DNA of 64,000 nucleotides from Actinobacillus capsulatus DSM 19761 (GTDB lineage Bacteria; Pseudomonadota; Gammaproteobacteria; Enterobacterales; Pasteurellaceae): NCBI RefSeq assembly GCF_000374285.1, contig NZ_KB893931.1, positions 62,001 to 126,000 of the forward strand, read 5' to 3'. Shown piece by piece: positions 10,112 to 17,907 of this stretch (position 1 is its first letter; each line of letters starts with the position of its first letter). The notes under the pieces were generated by a model. It saw only the letters and a program-made list of their open reading frames with translations, ran no database searches and was not told where the DNA came from. The position numbers and the translations under genes were made by a program.

Positions 10112-11317
10112 TTAAAGTCTACTTACTTTAGCTGGTTGTGTTACACCGACTGCCTCTTGCTCTGAAACAATCACAAGTGCATTATTATTTAAACGTTGGA
10201 AACCTCCCGTTACAATTAAATCGCCTGCTTTCGCACCTTTAGCTAATTGTGCATAAATACCACTTCGGTCTAATGTTTTCACTTCAACCTGTTTTGCGCG
10301 ATACATTCTATTCACATCTAATTTCGGATTTTGCTCTGCCATTTTTGCAACTAATTGCTTATCTTCCTCAGAAAGCGGTTGCAATACATAAAGTGTTTCA
10401 CCATACATTGTGTATGTCACTGCAATTTGTGGTACAACAATTTGCTGTTTCTCCGTCGGTAATGCAACATTCAGACGAGCAAACATACCTGATAAAAGAA
10501 GATTTTGGTTCTCTGTAATCACTGCTTCTACATTAATTAAGCCCGTTGTATGATCCACTGCTGGATCGATTGCTACGATATTCGCCGGAAATGTTTGGCC
10601 CGGTAATGCATCAATTACTGCCGTTACTTTTTGGCCTACACTAATTTTTTGTACATCTGTTTGCGGTAAAGTAAAGCGAACTTTCATTACACTTTGATCT
10701 TCAACTCGCACAATCTCCGTACCTGCCGGAATATATTGCCCTACGTTTACATTCACGATACCGGCAATACCGCTAAACGGTGCGTAAATTTTACGGCGAC
10801 TGATAGAGGCTTTAAGTGACTCAATATTCGCAAGTAATTGGTTATAAGTTGATTGCGCATTATCTAATTCAGCTTTTGATGCACTATTTGATGTGACCAA
10901 ATTACGGAAACGATCGTAATTTGCTTTTGCATTTGGTAATTGCGCTTGCGATGCACGTAAAGTAGCTTCTTCAACGGCACTATCAAACTCTACCAACAAA
11001 TCGCCTTTATTTACACGCTGACCCGAGCGTACATGTACTCGAGTTACTGTACCTGTTGCTTCTGCACTTAGCATAGCACCTTGATTTGGGCGAATGTATC
11101 CCACTGCCGCAATACTCGGTGTCCACTCTTGTGGTTCTACTTTCATTGCAGTAATTTCGCTTACGGTTTCCGGCATATTAGCTGCTGCTTCGGCTTTTTT
11201 ACCCGCAATAAATTTTTGCATTCCAGCAACGCCACCAAAGGCAACCAGCACTACAGCTAGGGTTGTCACAATTAAAAACTTTCTGCCACGAGAGGGCTTT
11301 TGGCTTTCTACTGTCAT
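10112..11317 (-). CDS. acrA: RND efflux periplasmic adaptor (membrane fusion protein)
   Basis: Connects the RND pump to an outer-membrane channel. The 401-residue product has an N-terminal membrane anchor at about residues 12-31, without a lipobox, then a lipoyl-like hairpin (GTVTRVHVRSGQRVNKGDLL). A helical hairpin follows around 125-175, then beta-barrel and membrane-proximal domains (KVRFTLPQTDVQKISVGQKV). It lies between the tetR gene (28 nt) and the pump gene (15 nt) and is surely co-transcribed with both. The symbol is used in the generic sense; it resembles the MexH/TriA-type adaptors as much as AcrA. Confidence 0.9.
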   Translation of the reverse strand: MTVESQKPSRGRKFLIVTTLAVVLVAFGGVAGMQKFIAGKKAEAAANMPETVSEITAMKVEPQEWTPSIAAVGYIRPNQGAMLSAEATGTVTRVHVRSGQRVNKGDLLVEFDSAVEEATLRASQAQLPNAKANYDRFRNLVTSNSASKAELDNAQSTYNQLLANIESLKASISRRKIYAPFSGIAGIVNVNVGQYIPAGTEIVRVEDQSVMKVRFTLPQTDVQKISVGQKVTAVIDALPGQTFPANIVAIDPAVDHTTGLINVEAVITENQNLLLSGMFARLNVALPTEKQQIVVPQIAVTYTMYGETLYVLQPLSEEDKQLVAKMAEQNPKLDVNRMYRAKQVEVKTLDRSGIYAQLAKGAKAGDLIVTGGFQRLNNNALVIVSEQEAVGVTQPAKVSRL

Positions 11318-11345
11318 ATATTCTCCATAGACAAATTAACTAAAT

Positions 11346-11924
11346 TTAGAAAGTAATAGCTTTCCAAGTACGTAAAATAATTTCCTCAAAATATTCTTCC
11401 GGAACCACATCTTTCTTAACTTGTTGTAAATAGGCAATATCCGTTGCCGTTCCCATACTCATGTAATACAACACCTCGTTAGGTAAATCGACAATCACGC
11501 CTTGCTTTTTACCTTCGTCAACAAATCGGTTCCAAATAAATTCTGGATCATTAATTGTTCTATAAACAATTTCGCTGAAACCAAGCATCGCTTGGTATTG
11601 GGACAGGTGAATAGCAATCATGGGGTTGTCAGACAAGAACTGCCACTTTCTAACCCACAGTTGACGATATTGCTTGAAGAGAGATTCGTTTGAATCAAAA
11701 TCAATGTTGATATAGCAACTATAACGTTCGTACATATGATTGGCTAACTGGCTCAATAGTTGATCTTTTGTACTAAAATATAAATAAAGTGTACCGGCTG
11801 CCACGCCAATTTCTTTTGCTATCTTGCGCATTGATAAATTCTGTAAGCCTTCCTTTGCTACAAGTAACTCCGTTGTCGATAAGATATGATTGATCATATC
11901 ATTCGGATCAGTTCGTCTGGACAT
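11346..11924 (-). CDS. TetR/AcrR family transcriptional regulator of the efflux operon
   Basis: A 192-residue repressor-type protein with an N-terminal TetR helix-turn-helix (NLSMRKIAKEIGVAAGTLYLYFSTKDQLL) and a variable helical ligand domain. The start at 11924 is chosen because GGGAGG lies five bases upstream of the ATG. The frame stays open to 11978, but that extension runs over a perfect palindrome (11947-11964) that looks like the operator. It heads the operon with the adaptor and pump genes, so autoregulation and drug-responsive control of efflux are inferred. Confidence 0.88.
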   Translation of the reverse strand: MSRRTDPNDMINHILSTTELLVAKEGLQNLSMRKIAKEIGVAAGTLYLYFSTKDQLLSQLANHMYERYSCYINIDFDSNESLFKQYRQLWVRKWQFLSDNPMIAIHLSQYQAMLGFSEIVYRTINDPEFIWNRFVDEGKKQGVIVDLPNEVLYYMSMGTATDIAYLQQVKKDVVPEEYFEEIILRTWKAITF

Positions 11925-11946
11925 AAAACCTCCCATGTTTAAATCC

Positions 11947-11964
11947 AATGAACAGTCGTTCATT
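11947..11964. promoter_or_regulatory. Probable TetR-family operator
   Basis: AATGAAC-AGTC-GTTCATT is a perfect palindrome with 7-bp arms, 22 nt upstream of the regulator's start codon. Its size and TGAAC...GTTCA form are typical of AcrR/TetR efflux operators. Confidence 0.7.
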
Positions 11965-12040
11965 CTATATTTATTCATTATAATTGAAAAGCAAAATATC
12001 TCGACTGATAGACATTCGAGAAAAATTGACTGAACATTTT

Positions 12041-12071
12041 ATCACTAACTCCCTTTCATAGTGATTTTTTT
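12041..12071 (+). terminator. Hairpin followed by a T-run upstream of yejL
   Basis: ATCACTA/TAGTGAT with an 11-nt loop followed directly by seven Ts looks like a plus-strand terminator. No plus-strand gene precedes it, so it may be a leader attenuator or chance. Confidence 0.35.
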
Positions 12072-12172
12072 ACCCTAATTTGCAAAAATATGGAAAATCC
12101 CACCGCTTATTACTCTCATTTCGGCTAATTTTATGCTACTATTTAGCAAATTTTTCTAACCTATCTTTTAAT

Positions 12173-12394
12173 ATGGCAACTCAATCAAAATATCAAAGAA
12201 AACAATTCGGTGCATTATCTAGCGACCTTATTGCTACTCTTGAAAAACATAAAGCGCCTGTTGATCTTTCATTAATGGCACTGGGGAATTTGATCACCAA
12301 TATCTTACGTGAAAATGTCCAAACCGAAGTACAGCGTCATGCTTTAGCGGATGCTTTCTCAAATGCATTAAAAAATTCTTTAAAAACGAAATAA
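12173..12394 (+). CDS. yejL: YejL family protein (DUF1414)
   Basis: A 73-residue small protein matching Yej[22 protein letters not shown] followed by LALxxLGNLxTN-like helices and an Ala/Leu-rich tail. ATG 12173 is taken as the start, which removes an implausible 31-residue extension with no family match. It lies 2 nt upstream of yejM, the same order as in enterobacteria, which supports both calls. Function is unknown; the protein is cytoplasmic and helical. Confidence 0.88.
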   Translation: MATQSKYQRKQFGALSSDLIATLEKHKAPVDLSLMALGNLITNILRENVQTEVQRHALADAFSNALKNSLKTK

Positions 12395-12396
12395 GT

Positions 12397-14127
12397 ATGT
12401 TTGCACGCCTTCGCTCATTATTACCGACCAATTCTCGTCAATACCGAGAAGAAACCTCACAACGCATTACATGGGGTCATTGGTTTACCCTTTTTAATGT
12501 GCTGTTGGCGTTACTTATTTCTTCCCGCTACGCTTTTAATGCCGATTGGCCTAATACACTGTCAGGTAAACTTTACTTTTTTACCAGTTTATTCGGGCAT
12601 TTCAGCTTCATTGTGTTTGCCTGCTATTTATTATTACTCTTTCCGCTAAGCTTTGTAATTAAAAATGATCGCACCTTCCGTGGTGTTTCAGTTATTTTAG
12701 CTACCATCGGGCAAACTTTTCTTTTAGTCGATACCGAAGTATTTAAGCGATTCTATCTGCATTTATCACCGCTTGTTTGGGACTTATTAGTTAATCCCGA
12801 ACAAGGTGAGCTTACTCGTCAATGGCAATTACTCTTTGTACCAATGCCACTTATTTTGTTAGCAGAAATGCTCTATTCACGTTGGTGTTGGCAAAAATTA
12901 CGTAGCTTTAATCGCCAAAAATGGGGTAAATATATTGCTTATTTTTTCTTAAGCTGTTTTACCGCGACACATTTGATTTACGCTTGGGCGGATATGACGT
13001 TATACCGTCCGATTACCGCACAAAAGGCAAACTATCCGTTATCGTATCCAATGACCGCTCGTACCTTCTTACAAAAGCATGGACTAATTGATCGTGCCGA
13101 GTTACAGCAAGAAATTGAAGAAAACGGTCGTTTAGATAGTTTCTATTTAAATTATCCGAAACATCAACTGACCTTTACCAAAAAGCCTCACTCAAATATT
13201 TTATTGATTAATTTGTCGGGTTTACGTAATAGTGCAATCAGTAGTGAAAACACCCCGTCACTGGCTGAAGTTAGCCGTAAGTCCTTACGCTTTATGCAAC
13301 ATTATACCAGCGGAGATTCTCGCTCTGCCGGTATATTAGGGATCTTCTATAGTTTAAGTGGTAAATATTTAGACTCGGTATTAGGTAATAAAGAAGCATC
13401 ACCACTGATGTTCGCCTTCCGTCAATCCGGTTATCAGTTCGGTTTGTTCTCACATAACGGCTTTGCAGATCCTGTGTACCACCAAGCGGCATTTGCTGGT
13501 ATTTTGTTACCTGAATCAAAAAATAATCTAGATGCCATTTCACAATGGAAGCAATGGGTGAAAGAGCGTAATGTTAATCAGCCTTTTTTCAGCTATTTGG
13601 ATTTAAATTTACCGCAGGCTAATACCTATGAGCAGCAAACTAAATTACTCGACTGGCAATTTAGTGAAATTTGGTCACAATTAGAAAGAAATGCTTTATT
13701 AGCCAATACGGTAGTGATAATTACTTCTGATCAAGCTAATCCAACTGGGGAGATGAGTTTTGCTCAGCAAGATATGCAAGTGCCACTAATTATCTATTGG
13801 CAAGGTGAAGTAAAACAATATGATTTACTCTCAAGCCATTTAGATATTATGCCGACACTGTTAACTCAGTTCTTTGGCATACTCAATCCGCTTAGCGACT
13901 ATTCACAAGGGATCAATTTAACCGCTCAAAATAATCGTTTATGGGTGTTAGCGTCTAACCATAACTGGAATGTTGCAATTATGCCTGACGGTGAACAATA
14001 TCGTATTGATCGTAAAGGCCATTTTGAAAAATTTAATGCTCAGAGCGAAAAAGAGAAAAGCGATCGCCCGCCTTTACCGCTCTTCTTACAAATGATTCAG
14101 CAAAGTAATCAATTTGTAGAGAAATAA
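12397..14127 (+). CDS. yejM: Inner-membrane sulfatase-like protein YejM (PbgA/LapC)
   Basis: In enterobacteria YejM senses periplasmic-leaflet lipopolysaccharide and, through LapB and FtsH, controls LpxC stability. The 576-residue product has about five N-terminal membrane helices (WFTLFNVLLALLISSRYAF, LFGHFSFIVFACYLLLLF, and so on) and a periplasmic alkaline-phosphatase-fold domain beginning near residue 245 (SNILLINLSGLRNSAI). The catalytic metal site of true sulfatases appears degenerate, as expected for this family. It is coupled to yejL. Known importance in LPS homeostasis comes from the family, not from this sequence. Confidence 0.92.
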   Translation: MFARLRSLLPTNSRQYREETSQRITWGHWFTLFNVLLALLISSRYAFNADWPNTLSGKLYFFTSLFGHFSFIVFACYLLLLFPLSFVIKNDRTFRGVSVILATIGQTFLLVDTEVFKRFYLHLSPLVWDLLVNPEQGELTRQWQLLFVPMPLILLAEMLYSRWCWQKLRSFNRQKWGKYIAYFFLSCFTATHLIYAWADMTLYRPITAQKANYPLSYPMTARTFLQKHGLIDRAELQQEIEENGRLDSFYLNYPKHQLTFTKKPHSNILLINLSGLRNSAISSENTPSLAEVSRKSLRFMQHYTSGDSRSAGILGIFYSLSGKYLDSVLGNKEASPLMFAFRQSGYQFGLFSHNGFADPVYHQAAFAGILLPESKNNLDAISQWKQWVKERNVNQPFFSYLDLNLPQANTYEQQTKLLDWQFSEIWSQLERNALLANTVVIITSDQANPTGEMSFAQQDMQVPLIIYWQGEVKQYDLLSSHLDIMPTLLTQFFGILNPLSDYSQGINLTAQNNRLWVLASNHNWNVAIMPDGEQYRIDRKGHFEKFNAQSEKEKSDRPPLPLFLQMIQQSNQFVEK

Positions 14128-14140
14128 AGATTAGAAATAT

Positions 14141-14200
14141 AACAAGCGGTCAAATTTAGCGAGTTTTTTACAAATTTTTTGCTAAATTTGACCGCTTGTT
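14141..14200. terminator. Inverted USS pair with 20-bp perfect arms
   Basis: AACAAGCGGTCAAATTTAGC and its exact reverse complement are separated by 20 nt, in the convergent gap between yejM and the PrpF-like gene. It is probably a bidirectional terminator built from extended uptake signals. Confidence 0.85.
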
Positions 14201-14245
14201 TTATCTATAAGCATTTATATTTTCAGTATATAAAAACTTAACGCA

Positions 14246-15313
14246 CTATTCTACCGTTTCATCATAATATACTTCACCTACCATTAGTGGTTTAGCAGTA
14301 CGCACCAGTGCTGCTCGGGTGAATTTATAATCACCATCTACGTTCTCGCAAACCATATCAACGCTGATAAAACCGGACGGATGCTCAATAGTTACGACAC
14401 TACCGGTATCTTTATAAAGCGGATGTGCAACCGTACCTTCAATATTACACGCTGCAGATACGCAAATTGAACCGGTTACCGCATGGCTTGAATGGCATTT
14501 GTCCGGCACGAAGTAGCGAGACGTAATATTACCTTTGCCAGCCGCTGCCGATAAGATCCCCATTTTGGGAATAACTTTTTCGGACACATCTCCTAATCCC
14601 ATCATTTCACCCGCTTTACGGCGAATAGGCTCGATAATCTCGAATAATGCACGGTTTTCATCTAATTCCGCCTTGGTTTCTTTACCGGTTAAGCCAAGAT
14701 CTTGCGCATTAAACAGTACCATCGGCATCGCTACATCAATACAAGTCACATTATAGCCATTGATACTATCTTGTTTATTGCCGGTCGGGAAAACTTTACC
14801 GGTTTTTGCCCCTTCAATTTGGCTAAAATTCAAATTCACCGGCGAACCTGTTCCTGGTACACCGGATACTTCCGCATTACCCGTATATTTCAATTGTTTA
14901 TTTGGCGACTCGGCAGAAACTTCGATAATACTGTTGGTATTAACGTTATTTACTACTACGCTCGTGATGCCGTCTTGTAATGCAATTAAGCCTTTTTCAC
15001 TCGCGAAACAAATGATACCAGATAAAATATTACCACACGAAGGCGCCGTATCCACCACTTTTTGTCCGATACCGACTTGAGCAAATAAGTAATCTAAATC
15101 AACTCCTTCTTTTTCAGATTTTGAAACGATCGCCACTTTACTGGTTACACTTGTCGCACCGCCCAAACCGTTGATTTGGGTCGGATCGCCTGATCCCATG
15201 ATTGCCATTAAGAATTTATCACGTTCAGCTACATCTACCGGTAAATCATCTTTTAAGAAATACACGCCTTTTGATGTACCGCCACGAATAATCATACAAG
15301 GAATTTTTTTCAT
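14246..15313 (-). CDS. PrpF-family isomerase (aconitate / methylaconitate / oxalomesaconate type)
   Basis: A 355-residue member of the PrpF (DUF453) family, which shift double bonds or cis/trans geometry in tricarboxylates such as 2-methylaconitate, trans-aconitate or 4-oxalomesaconate. Family features are IPCMIIRGGTSKGVYF at the N-terminus, GLGGATSVTSKVAIV, APSCGNILSGI with the catalytic Cys, and GSICVSAACNIEGTV with the second. ATG 15313 with AGGTGG upstream is preferred over GTG 15322. It lies 80 nt downstream of the DASS transporter gene and near aconitase B, with no prpB, prpC or acnD present, so aconitate chemistry is more likely than propionate degradation. Confidence 0.82.
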   Translation of the reverse strand: MKKIPCMIIRGGTSKGVYFLKDDLPVDVAERDKFLMAIMGSGDPTQINGLGGATSVTSKVAIVSKSEKEGVDLDYLFAQVGIGQKVVDTAPSCGNILSGIICFASEKGLIALQDGITSVVVNNVNTNSIIEVSAESPNKQLKYTGNAEVSGVPGTGSPVNLNFSQIEGAKTGKVFPTGNKQDSINGYNVTCIDVAMPMVLFNAQDLGLTGKETKAELDENRALFEIIEPIRRKAGEMMGLGDVSEKVIPKMGILSAAAGKGNITSRYFVPDKCHSSHAVTGSICVSAACNIEGTVAHPLYKDTGSVVTIEHPSGFISVDMVCENVDGDYKFTRAALVRTAKPLMVGEVYYDETVE

Positions 15314-15340
15314 TTTTTCCACCTTTGCAAAAAAGTTATG

Positions 15341-15380
15341 AAATTTGACCGCTTGCTACAAATGAGAAGCGGTCAAATTT
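15341..15380 (-). repeat. Inward-facing USS pair between transporter and isomerase genes
   Basis: AAATTTGACCGCTT and its exact complement AAGCGGTCAAATTT flank a 12-nt loop inside what should be one transcript. It may attenuate expression of the isomerase relative to the transporter. No strong T-run follows on the minus strand. Confidence 0.6.
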
Positions 15381-15393
15381 TTGAATTATTTTA

Positions 15394-16857
15394 CTAGCCC
15401 AAAATACCCATACTTTGGAGCATTGACCACCAACCGAAACCGACTGTTACTTGGATAAGTAATGTCACTAACGCACACACTCCACCGGTAATCCAGAATG
15501 ATTTCACATCGTGATACCCTAAACCGTAGATAACCGCAGCAGGTGCTGACGCATAGTGAGTTACCATACTGCCGTAGCTATTAGAAAATAATAAGCCGAA
15601 TGCTAAGAATACAGGATCAGCACCGGCTGCTATACCCACTGCACAAAATACCGGCACCATTGAAGCCACATAAGCGGCACCTGATGCAAACACATAACGT
15701 GCTAAGATACTTAATACTAAGATTAAGATCGTCACGACTGTTGGACTGCCTAAATCTGATGGTACTAACTGACTCATTGTGGTTGATAACCAAACAAAGA
15801 ATTTTGCTTGTGACAACACAGCAGCAATACCTAATAAGCCACCGTACCAAGTCAATGTCGTCCACCCGCCTTTGTTTTTAAGCACATCATCCCAAGACAA
15901 TACGGATGTAATCACAATGGCCGCCATTGCTGCAATCGCTACAGTAAATTCAGATAAATTTAGTTGTTTTGAGAACACCCAGCCTAAGACCGCACTGATA
16001 AATACGCCGGCTAACATTTTTTCTTTTGCCGTCATTGGCCCCATTGCTTCTAAACCTTCACGGGCGATTGTTTTGTTATCGACATTTTTAAGCTCCGGTT
16101 TGTAAAGCACATAAGTGACAAAAGGTAAAAGTAATAAAGTTAGTAAGCCGGGAACAGATGCGGCTATAAACCACTGAGTCCAGCTAACATCAATATTTAA
16201 AATCGGGCGCATTAACTCAAGTGCAACCGCGTTTGGTGCCATTGCCGTTAAGAAGATAAAACCTGTGGTTTTAACCACCATATAAGTATTAAGCAGCAAA
16301 TAATGTCCGGCTTTGCGAGGTGAAATTTCAGGTTCTGAACCTAAAGAAACCGCGATAGATTGCATAATCGGGGCAAGAATTCCGCCGCCACGTGCCGTTG
16401 TTGATGGCATTGCAGGCGAAATTAATAAATCTAACATCGCATTTACATAGCCCAAACGTAATGTTGTGCTACCGAATGCACCAATCATTTTATAAGCGAT
16501 TCGGCGACCTAAACCAGTTTGTACGAATGCTGCGCTCATAGAGAATGCCGCAAACACTAGCCAAGTTGTACCTGATTTATAACCATCTAATACTGAGCCT
16601 TGTTTTACTGCGACTTTTGTACCGTCCGCTAAAACTTCAGCAGGTGTATTACCAATGATAATAGCGGAAATCGCAACGGCAGCTAGAAGAAGAGGAGGAG
16701 CAGGGAAAGGTTTGAGAATGAGAGCAAGAATAGTGCCGATATAAACACCCAAAATGTGCCAGCCAAGCACAGATAAGCCTTCAGGTGTAGGATAAATATA
16801 GGTTGCAATAGGGCATGCAAGAATAATTGCATAATGCAAAAGTTTTTTCAGGTTCAT
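15394..16857 (-). CDS. DASS-family di/tricarboxylate transporter
   Basis: A 487-residue inner-membrane anion transporter of the divalent anion:Na+ symporter (SLC13/CitT) family, with about 12 hydrophobic segments and the family motif region SPAMPSTTARGGGI around residue 160, where substrate and sodium are bound. ATG 16857 with upstream GAGGT is preferred; the frame extends to 16896, across the putative GntR operator. It is followed by the PrpF-like gene and divided from aconitase B by the regulator, so citrate, aconitate or a related tricarboxylate is the likely substrate. The exact substrate and whether it exchanges with succinate are unknown. Confidence 0.83.
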   Translation of the reverse strand: MNLKKLLHYAIILACPIATYIYPTPEGLSVLGWHILGVYIGTILALILKPFPAPPLLLAAVAISAIIIGNTPAEVLADGTKVAVKQGSVLDGYKSGTTWLVFAAFSMSAAFVQTGLGRRIAYKMIGAFGSTTLRLGYVNAMLDLLISPAMPSTTARGGGILAPIMQSIAVSLGSEPEISPRKAGHYLLLNTYMVVKTTGFIFLTAMAPNAVALELMRPILNIDVSWTQWFIAASVPGLLTLLLLPFVTYVLYKPELKNVDNKTIAREGLEAMGPMTAKEKMLAGVFISAVLGWVFSKQLNLSEFTVAIAAMAAIVITSVLSWDDVLKNKGGWTTLTWYGGLLGIAAVLSQAKFFVWLSTTMSQLVPSDLGSPTVVTILILVLSILARYVFASGAAYVASMVPVFCAVGIAAGADPVFLAFGLLFSNSYGSMVTHYASAPAAVIYGLGYHDVKSFWITGGVCALVTLLIQVTVGFGWWSMLQSMGILG

Positions 16858-16887
16858 AAGAAATACCTCATTGTAAGTATAAATTCG

Positions 16888-16902
16888 TATAGTCATATAT
16901 AT
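16888..16902. promoter_or_regulatory. Putative GntR operator at the transporter promoter
   Basis: TATAGTCATATATAT repeats the core of the palindrome at 17845-17864 (TATAGTCATnTATAT, 14 of 15 identical, differing only at n). It lies about 30 nt upstream of the transporter start codon. Confidence 0.55.
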
Positions 16903-16959
16903 AACTAGTTGTATTTACACTTGCAAGCGCCGATCTCGCAAAAATTTGAGATAAATCAT

Positions 16960-16987
16960 AAAAAAGGGCAAAGATTACTCTTTGCCC
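16960..16987 (-). terminator. Terminator of the GntR regulator gene
   Basis: GGGCAAAG/CTTTGCCC stem with a 6-nt loop followed by TTTTTTA on the minus strand, 60 nt past the regulator stop codon. It separates the regulator from the transporter unit. Confidence 0.85.
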
Positions 16988-17047
16988 ATTATTGTTCTAT
17001 TATTTGCACTTTTTTTACAAAATTTGACCGCTTGTTTAAAGTCTTTC

Positions 17048-17788
17048 TTAGGTAATAATCGTCTCGTAGTAGAAATCTTCCGCTAGACCATAAGATTCTC
17101 GATACTCAATAATGCTCCCGTCCAGTCCTTTCGCTGCACGACACACTTTAATCACGGTTTTCTCTTGCCCGTCCGTTAAATAGGTATCGCTATGGCTTAA
17201 TAAAATCGTCATTTGCTCCTTTGCTGAGACGACTAATTGCCCACATTTCTTAAAATAAAACGGATAAAGCAGATTCTCAAATTGCTCTGGTTTTACTGAA
17301 AGTAATTCACCAAATTTTTCCGGAGACAGCCAAATCTTATCGCTCACGATCACTTTATTATCTACGGAACGGACACGCTCAAGGTAGATAAGCTCTTGTT
17401 CCACAGGCTCGCCTAATAACTGATTAATCTTCGGGTTTGCTTTTACACTTTTAATGCATTTAACTTCACCGATTGGCGTTTCCGGCCTCCCTTCTTTGGC
17501 ATTACGCAGATAGAATCGCACAATCGATGACTCAACAAATGCAGGATGTTTTAAGAAAGTCCCCTTACCTTGATGCTTAATCAGCACCCCTTCTTCCACC
17601 AAGCCTTCAACTGCTTTACGTACGGTTCCGATGGATACCTCATAAGTTGCGGCCAGTTCTTGCTCACTAGGAATTGCTTTCTCAAAGCTCCAATTATTTT
17701 CGGCTAAAAATCTTTGCAATTCATATTTAATTTGTAGATAACGGGGAATTTTATTTAAATCGATATATTTTTGATCATAGTTAAACAT
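17048..17788 (-). CDS. GntR/HutC family transcriptional regulator (UTRA domain)
   Basis: A 246-residue regulator: N-terminal winged helix (IPRYLQIKYELQRFL, IPSEQELAATYEVSIGTVRKAVEGLVEEGVLIKHQGKGTFL) and a C-terminal UTRA ligand-binding domain (EQELIYLERVRSVDNKVIV, then YRESYGLAEDFYYE). It is divergent from aconitase B and flanked by carboxylate genes. A perfect palindrome in the shared promoter and a matching half-conserved copy before the transporter gene suggest that it controls both units in response to a carboxylate. Ligand identity is unknown. Confidence 0.87.
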   Translation of the reverse strand: MFNYDQKYIDLNKIPRYLQIKYELQRFLAENNWSFEKAIPSEQELAATYEVSIGTVRKAVEGLVEEGVLIKHQGKGTFLKHPAFVESSIVRFYLRNAKEGRPETPIGEVKCIKSVKANPKINQLLGEPVEQELIYLERVRSVDNKVIVSDKIWLSPEKFGELLSVKPEQFENLLYPFYFKKCGQLVVSAKEQMTILLSHSDTYLTDGQEKTVIKVCRAAKGLDGSIIEYRESYGLAEDFYYETIIT

Positions 17789-17844
17789 TTATATTTTTCT
17801 CTTAAAATCAATTGACTCACTACCGAAAAATAAGTAGTGTTTCG

Positions 17845-17864
17845 ACATATAGTCATCTATATGT
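17845..17864. promoter_or_regulatory. Perfect palindrome, probable GntR-family operator
   Basis: ACATATAG-TCAT-CTATATGT has 8-bp perfect arms. It lies between the regulator start (57 nt away) and the aconitase B start (44 nt away), where it can control both divergent promoters. Confidence 0.68.
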
Positions 17865-17907
17865 TTATAGATTTATTCTACTTCTAATTTATTGTGGGGT
17901 GACAGTC

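Noticed and set aside
12080-12172. N-terminal extension of the yejL frame
   Set aside because: No SD, and it does not match the YejL family; ATG 12173 gives the expected length.
17812-17907. 32-residue extension of aconitase B
   Set aside because: It reads through the palindromic operator, and AcnB proteins begin at [11 protein letters not shown]-like sequence.
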